A stretch of DNA of 64,000 nucleotides from Cyrtodaria siliqua (lineage: Eukaryota > Mollusca > Bivalvia > Adapedonta > Hiatellidae): contig JAWPHD010001433.1 in the NCBI GenBank assembly GCA_037043455.1, positions 186,001 through 250,000 of the forward strand, in the 5' to 3' direction. The number at the start of each line of letters is the position of its first letter. Position 1 is the stretch's first letter. Shown here one piece after another: positions 38,601 through 50,600 of the stretch. The position numbers and the translations under genes are program-made. The notes below the pieces were generated by a model. That model was not told the origin of the DNA. It saw only the letters and a list, made by a program, of their open reading frames with translations, and did not search any database.

Positions 38601-41600
38601 TCTGGCCTGCGATGAATGATCTTATCTGAGCCAACAAACAGCACTGTTCTTCTTTTATGTATACAGGTTCCCTGTTCACTTTCTGCTGGTTTCTCCATTG
38701 TTTTGACTGTTTCATAAAAAGTCCTTGCGTCATATATGTTGGCTACCCTATTTTTTACATCTCTGGTTGCTTTCGATTTCAGGACCCCAGCTTCTCCATC
38801 ACACCTGTTCTTGCCATGACGTTATCCATAGTGAGACCTTTCCATCGTTAGTTGATAGTCATCCATACTGCAGCTCACATCCATGAAGGTAACTCTTGAT
38901 TTGTACTGTGCAGCACATCCGTCACTGATAATGTAAGCGTGTTGAAATTCAACGTGTTGATTCATCTTCAGGTGATGTAAAACATTATCCATGAACACAT
39001 GTACAGCATGGGTGTCATGAGTTAGATCATCTGATATGATATCAACACATTCATCTACTAGCTGATTATCAATTGGACATCTGTAAATACAAATACATGG
39101 GTGTATTGTCACAGAGTCTTTAGACCAATGGGCTCCCTGAATTTCATTTTGGTAGAAGCAGGAGTAATTTTCGGCAAAGTCGATTGTTACAGATATGGAG
39201 TTTTCTGGCATATTAGTGTTCAGTGCTGAAAACTGTTGTTGCTGCCATTGAGCCTCAAATAGATGGACTGAAAGAAACTCTAATTCTGAAAGCAATTCTT
39301 CTATCATATCTGTCGGAGAACCAGTCTTCTCTACTTCTTGGCGCTTGTTAATTTCTTTTCGCGTTTTTGGATTGACTGTTTTTACATTTTCCCATCTCTT
39401 CCATTTAACTTGTACGGGGCCGTCAATTTCAAACAAAGGTCTTAGTAATGACCTGAGTAGAGAAGTACCACAATCTTTACAATCTCTGTCAATGCAATTC
39501 AACCTGTGGAACTTTTCTCCCTGTTTTGGGCACAGAGTTGCACTCACAGCTTCAAATTCATTAATTAATTTCAAATTGGTTTGTTCCAGTGTTTCTGCGT
39601 GTCTATTCATAGATTTTAATTTAAGTTTAACGTTTTCACAATATTCGCAAAGACATTGGTACAATCTTCTAAACTTTTGTGTCTTAACTCTTTTTGGTCT
39701 GAGTTTACAAAATTTGTCAAAAGACAATTTTTTTCCTTGGTTTTCATTGTTCCACTTTGACCATGCAGTATTTAATGACATTTGCATTACCTGTGTTTGT
39801 ACTAAATCTTTCTTGACGGCTTTCTTGTCTGGGACCACTACAGCAACCTCTTCACTTTCATAAAATGTCTTGATACTTTCCTGCAATTCTTCTGACACTG
39901 CATCTTTACGACGCTTTGTAGGCTTCGCACTGGAACATTCATTCAGATACTTCTTTTTAATTCCGGTTACTGTACAAAACATATTCTGTAATTTTGACTT
40001 TTTATTTAATCTTTCTGCAAAATGTCTCACAAACTCCTTTCTACGACTTCTCTGCGTGTTAGTACTTCCCTGTAGCTTTTGGTTAACATCTTTGACAACA
40101 TCTAGTATGTATGTGAGATTCTTCTTGGCACTCGGTGATTGTATACCTTGATCTTTCAGAGCTGCTTTCCGTTTCGGAGTTGTGAACGTAAGGAGACCCT
40201 TTACAACTGCAGCATACCTTCTTGGAGACTTCGGTAATTTTTTTCTGGCTCTATACACCATTTTCTTCAAGGCTGGGGTGGGTTGTAAAGAAGGTGACAT
40301 TGTAGAACTTTCACTGTCGCCAGCTGGAAGATCTTTTACTTTCCTGGTTTTCTTTTCCCGTTTGTCTTGTCTTTTTCCTCGTTTCTTCGCAGCATCCTTC
40401 TCTTGAATCCGTCTCTTTTTCTGTGATGACAGCTTTGACCTATACTTTCTTTTATATTCTGCATGTATGCTTTTACGCTCCTTTTCTTCTTTCTCAGCCA
40501 ACCTTGTTTGTCTTGTATCATCCTGTAACATTGACTTACTTGATTCTTGCTTACGTCTTTCTCGCATTTGGCGCATTCGTAATTTTGTCTGTTCCTTGTT
40601 TTTATTTATCTCTTCCTCTGTCCACACCTTGCGTCTTTTTTCATATAAGCTGCATGATTTTGTTTTTTATCAACATTTAGCACAACATGCGGCATTTTCC
40701 CCATCTTTATAGAGTGAATCTCTTCTCTTTTGTACTTTTATGGTCACTTGAACCTAATCTGAAAATGGAAATGAGTGAGATTAAATTATGGTTTTAATCA
40801 ATTGTTTATTGTGTTCATCAATGTATGAAAATATTTTGGTTGTTTATGGTGTGAAGTCGGAAAAGGCTTAAAAAGTACTAATGTTTTTCATATATATCCT
40901 GCTGAATATTTTTTAATATTTAATCATGTGCTTAATTTCTTAAATTTAAATTTCATTTTGTTACTTAAGACTCATGTAGGTTTTTTATTTATTTTCAGAC
41001 CATGTCAATGCTGCTGTCTCCTTGAAAGAGTCTCAACATAATTTTAAAATGAAGAATGTTTACTTTGCTGCAAAACATGATATGCCATTATCTTTGGATC
41101 CATCTTTTAACCATCATTGTTTATTATGTTTGTTAACATGAATCATAAAGAATAAAAAATAAAATTGTGTTGTCATAATATTGAGTTATCACTATTCCTA
41201 CTTACAAAACATCTGAAAAAAAACAGATTATTTTTTTTCAAGCTGGGCCTACAGTTTATTTATGTTACTGTAAGCTATCAATGTTTGATATTACAAATAT
41301 TTACTGATAGAATGTTTAATTTATTTGTATTCTAAGAAAAGAAAACAATTCATCAATGTTTTAACAAGTGGGTTGTACGACTATGATGTCTAACTGTAGC
41401 AACTAAATCACGTAACAAGGACAGACAATGTGTACTAAATCATGTAACAAGGACAGACAATGTGTACTAAATCACGTAACAAGGACAGACAATGTGTCTG
41501 TCAGGTTACGTGAAACCAACATTTTACACATTGCATACCTTTGGAGATGTTTTATTTACTCAACGTGTTGTAATAATGCACACCAAAGAAATGCGATCGT

Positions 41601-44600
41601 GACATAGACAACAGTGGTTGACAAATTGCAACTAACTCTACGATTTCAAAAAATAAATAAAGGGGTGTGTCTGTCTTGTTACGTGACAATTTCGGCGAAT
41701 GTCTGTCAGAATTCTGAAGATCGGACAAAAACGCTAACATCACTGCAGAAAACTTCCTGGGACGTTTATCAAATATACTCTTCAATCTATTTCAATGTAA
41801 ATACCACGCTTCATAAAAATTAAACAAACTTTTCTGTTAAAAAGACATGTAAAACAACGAATTCACGTAACTTACCAATTCACGTAACATTTGGACAGAC
41901 AAACTTCATCGATGTCGGCTGGTTTGTTGTTCGACCTATATTTGACTGCTGCATGCTGGGTAGCAAGTGTCAGGATGTATAACTATGCGAGTCTATCGAT
42001 TGGTCGATTTAAATAATCCGGAAGTCGTCATCGAGGTCAAAGTTCGTTCACTCACGTAACTCATAATAATGGACAGACACCGGTTGTCATTTAGTTGTTG
42101 GTAAATATTTTAATCACTAACGCATAGGTTAAAACTATGCCGCAGTAATTTAATACGTACTGACAAGATATTGCAAAAATATTAGAAATAAAAGTTAATA
42201 TTGGTAATTACTTTATGTAAAAGCTGGTTTACTGTCACAATCAAAGTGGACAGACTGTTACGTGAGTTCAATTAGTCGATTCGTTGATCTATAACCAGCG
42301 ACATGAGACATCTTACGATCATATTATTGCACGAAATGTAAACTTTAAACATGTTTTTATAATGCAAAAACATTCCATGTCAACTAGGATTTTCACACAT
42401 TTGACAAATTTTGGTTTGTTTTCTGTATTTCAATTTGTCCATTTTTTCTTAGATAAAATTAGCCTTTTCTGGCCTTAAAGGGAGTGGTGAAGAAAAACGA
42501 AGACATCATTTTGGCTAAAATTGTTTTTTCTATCTCTTTAATGTATCTACATGTGATTAAAGCATATGTTCTAACAAAAATTTCAGGTAACAAGAAAATA
42601 CAGTCAATTTAAGGTTCAAGGTATAAAAATACTGTGAAGCAAATAATGAGTCATATAGCACTTAGATGTAGGGGCTTCCTAATGTTATGTTGTGTATAGC
42701 ACTTAGATGTAGGGACTTCCTAATGTGATATTGTATATAGCACTTAGATGTAGGGCTTCCTAATGTTATGTTGTGTATAGCACTTAGATGTAGGGGCTTC
42801 CTAATGGGATATTGTATATAGCACTTAATAATAATATTTGTAGTGGCTTCCTTGCATGATGCTATAGTAGTTAACACTTAAATGTAGGGGCTTCATTGCA
42901 TGATCCTTTTTTTCCCCAGAGTTTCCTTTACAACTCCAAAAATAAAAAATACACAAAAATGAGTCTCCAAAAGTGCACGTGTTTCAGAATGTGCTTTGTT
43001 TTCTGTTTTAACAAATAACAAGTAGTGGCAGTATTTAATCTTTCTTGCTTTCTTTTATTTATCTAACAACTTTATTTGTAAAGTAATGCATATTTACCAG
43101 CGTTAATATTAGCAAAGTAATTGTCAATATAAATTTGTATAATTTATTTTAACATTGAGATATTTCTTTGATATAAATACACAATGCAAGTTGGACAACT
43201 GAACTATTACTAGAAAGCATGATTCATTGTACTGATAATAAGGAATGTCATGCAAAATAATTTGAACGGAACTGTGTGAAAAATTATCGTATATGATTTG
43301 CAATATTCAAATTGTTTAGAAAGACGAGCAATTTAAAGGAGTTTACCTCCGGAATCGACCAGAAAACCAGCAAAATAGAAAATCTTTTGAGAGTAGTCTT
43401 ATATAAATATTGCATCCCAGTGAGAGCGACAGTCATCGTTACTGTGGAGATTGTCAGCCTGGGGAAAATAATGTCGACCGAGGCAAAGCCGAGGTTGACA
43501 TTATTTTTCCGAAAATTATATACCGAAAAAAATGTATTGAAATATATGGGGGGAAAAAACTCTGTTTTCAATAATAAAAAAAAAAATTCAAATAAATATG
43601 ATTTTTAGCTCTGCTGGTCCTTTTTTTAGCTTTACTGGCCAAGGACCAGCAGAGCTTATGAGTTGTCGGTCGTCCATCGTTAACTTTTGTCTCGTTAAGA
43701 CGATAGGACCTTCGTTTTTCATCCGATCTTTACTAAACTTTACCAGATTGCTAATATCAATGAAAGCTCGGACAAGTTTGAAAACCTGCCAGATCTGACC
43801 ACTAACAGTAGAGTTATGGCCCTTGAATTAGTTAAAAATGCTATATTTTGCCTCGTTAAGATGATGGGGCATTCATTTTTCATCCGATCTTTACCAATCT
43901 CTACCAGATTGTTACTGTTAATGAAAGCTCAGACAAGTTCTAAAACCAGCCAGATCGGACCAGTAACAGTGGAGTTACGGCCCTTGATTTAGTTGAAAAT
44001 GCTTATTTTGCCTTGTTAAGATGATAGGGCCTTCATTTTTCATCCAATCTTTACCAAACTTTACCATATTGTTAATGTCAGTGAAAGCTCAAATAAGGTC
44101 TAAAACCAGGCAGATCGGACAAGTAACAGCGGAGTTGCAGCCCTTGATTTAGTTAAAAATGCTATATTTTGCCTCGTTAAGATGTTAGGACCTTCATTTT
44201 TCATCCGATCTTTACCAAACTTTACCAGATTGTAAGTGTCAATGAAAGCTCGGGCAAGTTTGAAAACAACCCGATCGGACCAGTAACAGCAGAGTTATTG
44301 CCCTTGATTTCTAAAAATGCTATATTTTTCCTCGTTAAGTCGATAGGTCCTTCATTTTTCATCCAAACTTTACCAGATTGTTAATATCAATGAAAGCTCG
44401 AAAACCAGCCAGATCGGACCAGTAACAGTGGAGTTATTGCCCTTGATTTCATTAAAAATGCTATATTTTTCCTCGTTAAGACGATAGGGCCTTCATTTTT
44501 CATCTGATCTTTACCAAAACTTACCAGATTGTTAATATCAATGATCCCTACATTAATTTATGAAAAATTGCTCTGTCTACTAAGAAATAACTTGGCAGCA

Positions 44601-47600
44601 TGCTGAGTTTAGCAAAATCTTTTAAAATTACTTATTTATAATTTATGTATAGAAGACTTGGTCATCCAAATCCCTTCCAGCCCCTGTAAAAGTCAAATAT
44701 GATGCATCACTGTGTCTTTAATTAGTTATTTGAAGTACATAGTTATATATGAACCCTGGTATGTATTAGATGAAATGTATTCGGCAAGAATATGTTAAAT
44801 CTTATTTCATCGATTTCATAAAAAGATGTGAATTTCAAAAGAAATGTTCCAAGAAATCATCCCTAGATTGACTAAACTTAAGTTCTACTTTTCTTAACAG
44901 GAGAGGAGAAAATTTGGTCCCCTTGGTTGGAATATTCCATATGAGTTCAACTCATCAGATTGGCAAGCCAGTGTCCAGTTCTGCCAGAATCATCTGGATG
45001 ATATTGATCCAGCTAAGGTTGGAGTAGTTTGTCTCTGATCTGTCTGTCTGTCTGTCTTGCATTAACTGTTTTTGTCTGTCTTTTTTTCTTTTTTTTAGAT
45101 TTTCAAGTATCTATAAAACTCTGACACAAGACTTCCATATGTATGCAACATAGAGTACATTGAATAGATAATTTAACATGAAATAACAAACTAAGAATTC
45201 AAAATATAAACTATTTATGACAAGTAATGAATTTTAAAAATTATGGCATAGTCATGTCAACATTTTTTAAGGTTTGATACCCATATAAATGTCTAATATG
45301 CTGTTCCATCAATTTAACAGGGAGTATCGTGGGTGACAGTACGTTACATGTTGGGCGAGGTACAGTATGGTGGAAGAGTCACTGATGACTATGACAAAAG
45401 ACTTCTCAACACTTTCGCTAAGGTATGTATTGTATTGTATAACTCACTGTTACTGCTGTTGACCTTTGACTAAGAAAATCACTCAATAGACATATCATTT
45501 AAAGGCACTAAACCACCATATAACGGCACAATTACACTACAAAACCATTTATCAAAACTCTATCCAGGTGTTCAGGTAACATAATCATGTATATGTGCCA
45601 ATTAAAACATAGGTTTATTCATGGCTTAAAATATGCATGAAAAATGAATTATGAGTTGGTAACTTACTTCGACGCTCCTGTTTTGGGCTGGGGCCTGGCT
45701 GGTTAAAGCCGTTAATATTGTGTCTATAGAGTTTGGATTCTCAAATTATGTAAGTTATAAATATACCTCGTCGTCAGTAGGTCTGGAAACAGTGTACATA
45801 TGTTTACATAATTTGGCTGCTGTTGGCAGGAAAGCTACTTTAATAACACACAGATCTACATAAGTATGTCATTGTTGTTCTTTTTCTGTTTAACTTATGT
45901 CCACTGATACCCTTTCATTCACACATAGCATCCATTGGTTCAACCAATAGTCTCGCTGTTTTCGCTTATCATTAGGTTATGTCCAGATAATGAGTGCATA
46001 GCTCAGTTACTATTCTATGTCTGGTATCTTTATTGTCCAAATTCTCCAATAGTAGCGTCAACAGAATATAAATAAAAAAGTAAATGTGTCAGTTTTAATT
46101 GAATTACATATATATTTCAGTAATAAATAGGTTAAATCATATTTGAAACACAAGTTTAATTTTATAACCGTTGCTCCTTTCAGCTGCATATGCTTCAATA
46201 AATAAGTCTTATTAAGTTGATCACTATTACAGGTGTGGTTTGGAGACTTCATGTTCGCAGATACGTTTGAGTTTTACACTGGTTACAAGATACCCAAGGT
46301 CAAGTTGTATGATCAGTTCATGCAGTTTATAGAACATCTTCCTCTCGTAGATTCTCCAGAAGCCTTTGGACTTCATCCGAATGCTGACATCACGTAAGAT
46401 GGTTTGCAAATCAAGCTGTTGAAAATATTCAACTTAAACTTCATTGTCCTCTTTGTAACACAACTAAGTGGCCTCGGTCGCTCAGTGGATAAGGCCTTGA
46501 GCTTCAGAGCTAGACCTCACATTGTGGCGAAGGCATATCTGACTGGAAACTTCATCCTTCATCTCCTGTCCCAATATAACCTAATGCATTATCTATATGT
46601 AAACCTCATTTCATTTGTAACAAAACTGACACATATGGATAAATGTTCTGTTTTGAATGAATTAAAAAGTGCTTTGCATGAAGTGCAATTTTTTTTAAAC
46701 AACCAGGAATTAGTAAAAATAAAGTTTCAGTGATAATTCACATACTTGCTGAAGGTAATAAGTTTTAACAAAATAAAGTAAATTTCAATGAATTCCAGAA
46801 AAGCACCAGTTAAATTGTTTTAAACATGTTTATTTCATATATAATTTACATTGAAAAGCATTATTTAAAAGACATAATTGGATAATAGAACAAAAGATAA
46901 TATCTTATATTTCCTTGCAATGTACTAGATTTAATCATATCTGTACTGTCCTCTAGATATCAGACCAACATGACTGCCAGTATTTTGGACACCATCATGA
47001 GTATCCAGCCCAAGGAGGGTGGAGGCGGGGCAGGTGAGACGAGGGAGTCTGTTGTCTTCAAGATGGCAGCTGACATGTTGAATAGACTACCACAGGATTA
47101 TATACCACATGAGGTAATTAATAGTGTGCTGAATTTTAACTTTAATGATTTAATATGAACGTGCATTATTTGTATGCAAGAATAAGAAATATGGAAACTG
47201 AATTTTTCATTTTCAGTTGAGCTTATGCCATGAACTTGTGTCTTGTTTAGACATTAACTAATAAATTGTTTACCATTTTCAACAAATTTTATTTGAAGGT
47301 CTAAGTTTTAGTGAGACAGATGATGAGTTTGACATTGAGCAAAATTGATGCATGTCTGATGGAGTTATTGTTCTTTCTTCAAAATAATGGGATTTTAGTT
47401 TGTTCACATAACAATTTAAGTAAACGGCATGTAGTTTTACAAAAATTGATTTGAAGTTTTGTATCAATGAAGTCTTGCAAGAATTTAAGAAGGAGTAAAA
47501 TTGCTGCCATTGAGTACATCAAAACAAGTTTATATAAAAACTTTAGTCAACGGCTTCTAATTTTCACCAAACTTAATTGAAGATTTGTTTCAAAAGGATC

Positions 47601-50600
47601 TTGAGATGAGTTTATAAGTGAGCGAAGTCGAAGCATGTGTTACATAGTTATTTCCCTTGAGATTAAGTACAATATTTGTTTCCCATCCATAGCTGCTTGT
47701 TATCCACCAAAGAAAATAGAGGAATATAGATTTGGCATTGTCCGTATGTCTGTTACAATTTTCATGTCCTCCCCATCACTTTTACATGCACGGAGGGGTA
47801 TTCAAATAAATTGGCACAAAAAATCATCAAGACGATGGAAGAGAAACCAACACCGAGTCTTCGTCTTTAAGGTCAAAGTCATAAAGGCCATATACGGTAC
47901 TTCTTATATGCATAATTATAATGAGGTACATTGCATATCCGCTAAATCTCTCATTTTAGGAGGGATTTTAATTAAATTGGCACAAATATTATACTCACCT
48001 CATTGAGACGACACGCAGAACCCAACACTTGAGTCTGTATTTTCAAGGTGAAGGTTATTGTCCTTGAATAAATAAGGGTCGTTTACTAAAGCTTCACACC
48101 TTACTCAGGTAAAAGATCGTCTGAAGAAGTACGGCAACCTACACCCATTGAACATTTTCCTCAAGCAAGAGATAGACAGAATGCAAAAAGTTATAGCTGT
48201 TGTACGAAATACCCTCAGTGATCTAGGTCTAGCCATTGAAGGAACGATCATCATGTCGGAGGTATTTAAATGCTATTATTTCAATTAAGCAATTAGTCCA
48301 TCAACTGCAAGTGTTTTGTTTGTCAACTGTACTGGTTAAAGCATGGAAAAGATGAACCAGATTCGATAGTTAATGTAGAATGCTATTGGATTCCTCCGTC
48401 TCTTCTTCTGGGAGCAGCTATAAATAGCAGCTCAGAGCTGTAGATGAATTTTGACTGCAATGAACATGATGCATATTTTCTCATCAAATTTAAAATGGGT
48501 GAGTTACAATTTCTTTAGTTTATGCTTTCAAAATGAATGTGAATTAATACATTTTAAAAGAAATAACTATTCGGATTAAGCGAACATGAAGTCTCCAAAC
48601 CACACCTGTAATAGTGATAAACTTAAGACTTTTATTTATTGAACCATATGCAGCTGAAAGGAGCAAGGGTTATAAAATTAAACTTGTGTTTCAAGTTAAG
48701 TAAAAAAAAACACAATAAAAAAAAACACTATGACCTTAATATTAGACACATGCTTGGAACAATATATGGAGTAAACTGTTCCACAGGACAATACAAATAA
48801 ATATAATACTCTTAATTTTTAGTTATTTGTTGTAAGTTGCTGATTAATGATTCTCATAATTTTAAAAAACTGAGGATTTTTATAAAGAAAAGTATATAAG
48901 TAAAACACTCAAAAACTCAATTTCAATTTTTCAACAAAAAAAACCCGACCTCACCCACCCCCATGTGTAAACCCAAAAACACTCCAAGTACGCCTCTGTT
49001 AGTGGGTATACTGGATTTAGTCTGTCCATCCATCTGCCTGTAGAAACAACCTTAATTTTGTCTGCACTACAATTCGACCTTAAATAGCCAAACTTTTGAA
49101 ACTTCATAGATTGAATGTCCTCAGTCAGATAAAGACCCCTATTAAATCTAGCTGCTTGCGGTACCTGCAGAAGCTCGACAGCCTCGTGGAATGTTTTGTG
49201 CTCAATATCATCATAACCAGATTATAAAAACCTTGTCACACGAGGTCTTCAATGGCTGAATCCGGATATCACGGGTTTGAGTGTTACCGGTGCCACTGGG
49301 TTTCTCGTTGTGTGATATGCAAAACACTTACCTTAATCTCGTCTGTCACATGAGGGCGTAAACCTGATTTTTTTTATTTCTACTGAATATGAAAATTTAT
49401 ATACAGGCATATACTTTCTTGTTTGAAGAACTTGTGAGAAACGAATTTGTTGTTCTTTTCTTAAACATCAGTGCTAGCTGTCTTTGTGTAAGGTGCGAGC
49501 TTGTTCTTGTGTAGGTCATGTACATGTAAGACACAAATTTGTTGTTCTCATCGTGTACTTGAGTTCTAGCTAGTACTTGTGTGTTTGAAGAACTTGTGAT
49601 ACAAGTTTGTTGTTCTTTTCTTAGTACTCGCGAGTGCTATCTTGTACACGTATTTCTGTGTTTCTAGATGCAAGCTTGATTGTGTTTATAGACACTAGCT
49701 TGTTTGTTTTTGTTTCTTCTGTATGTGTTTATCAAATAGTTCTGCATAGCATTAACATTAATACCCTACATGACCTTGGGGTCACTACTGGCCCTACCCT
49801 AGGGTTCTTTATTTTTTGTATCACCTGCGTAGCATGACATTACTTTGTCCGTTGTCTGTCATCGTCCATCACTCTTTAACCTGCAACGTAAACTTGGCCG
49901 TAACTTGAAAAACATTCAACCTATGTTTATAAAACTTCACAAACATCTTCATCCCAATGGGAGCTTGACTTGTCAAGTGAGAAAGTGTCGATTCTTATGG
50001 ATGGCGGGAGGTGTACAGTACCTGATCTATCCAGGAAAAAATGGGGTGGTTTGCCTCTACCACAAAAAACGTGCTAAAAGCAATCAAGTCATCTTACCAC
50101 AGGAATGTCATTACACATGTTCAATAACTTGTGACTTTCATTTTGGCAGAGTTATGCCCCTTTTCATAGATCTTACACCAGGCAGCCTATCCAAGCTCAT
50201 AATTATAACTGGCTGAAAAAATGCACATGGAAAGCGACACAAGTGTTCCTGGGAGTTGCACCCTTTTGCTATTGAGAAATATATAGATTTTTTTTTTTTC
50301 TGACATTGTAAAGAATAAGTTTCTGATGTTAGAACTTAATTGTGCTGAACTGAATTTGTAACCTGAATGACCCTGGGGTCAATTTTGGCCCGCCCTGGGG
50401 CACTTTGTATTTTTATAGAAATAGATCAGATTTTGTTGTTTTTCCGAAATTTTAAAAATGATTTAGATCTACAATAAAATAAAATTACAACAAAAATCCC
50501 CACCCATTTCTGTAACTGTTGCAAGTATGTGATAAGGTAATAATCAGATGAGCAATTCAGGGCCATTAAATATGGTCTTTTGTTTTAAAATATTAAGCCA

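Larger units (their letters stand above)
35024..42652 (-). mobile_element. 7.63-kb TIR DNA transposon with multi-exon transposase-like gene
   Basis: Terminal inverted repeats GACTCATTATTTGCTT (35024-35039) and AAGCAAATAATGAGTC (42637-42652) are perfect over 16 bp. ATAT flanks both sides (35020-35023, 42653-42656); because the satellite unit contains GTATATAGC, a TA duplication with TGACTC ends is also possible. The minus-strand gene occupies 36236 to about 40758. A repeated CACGTAAC/GGACAGAC motif lies near both ends. The superfamily is uncertain: a 4-bp duplication would fit Sola-like elements, but I could not establish this. Confidence 0.9.

Noticed and set aside
39345..40406. Plus-strand open frames opposite the transposase-like gene
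   Set aside because: They are shadows of the long minus-strand coding exon, rich in Phe/Leu/Ser as expected from the complement of Lys/Glu-rich codons.
47635..48006. 123-codon open frame as a gene
   Set aside because: It lies over repeat modules in a dynein intron and shows no conserved motif.
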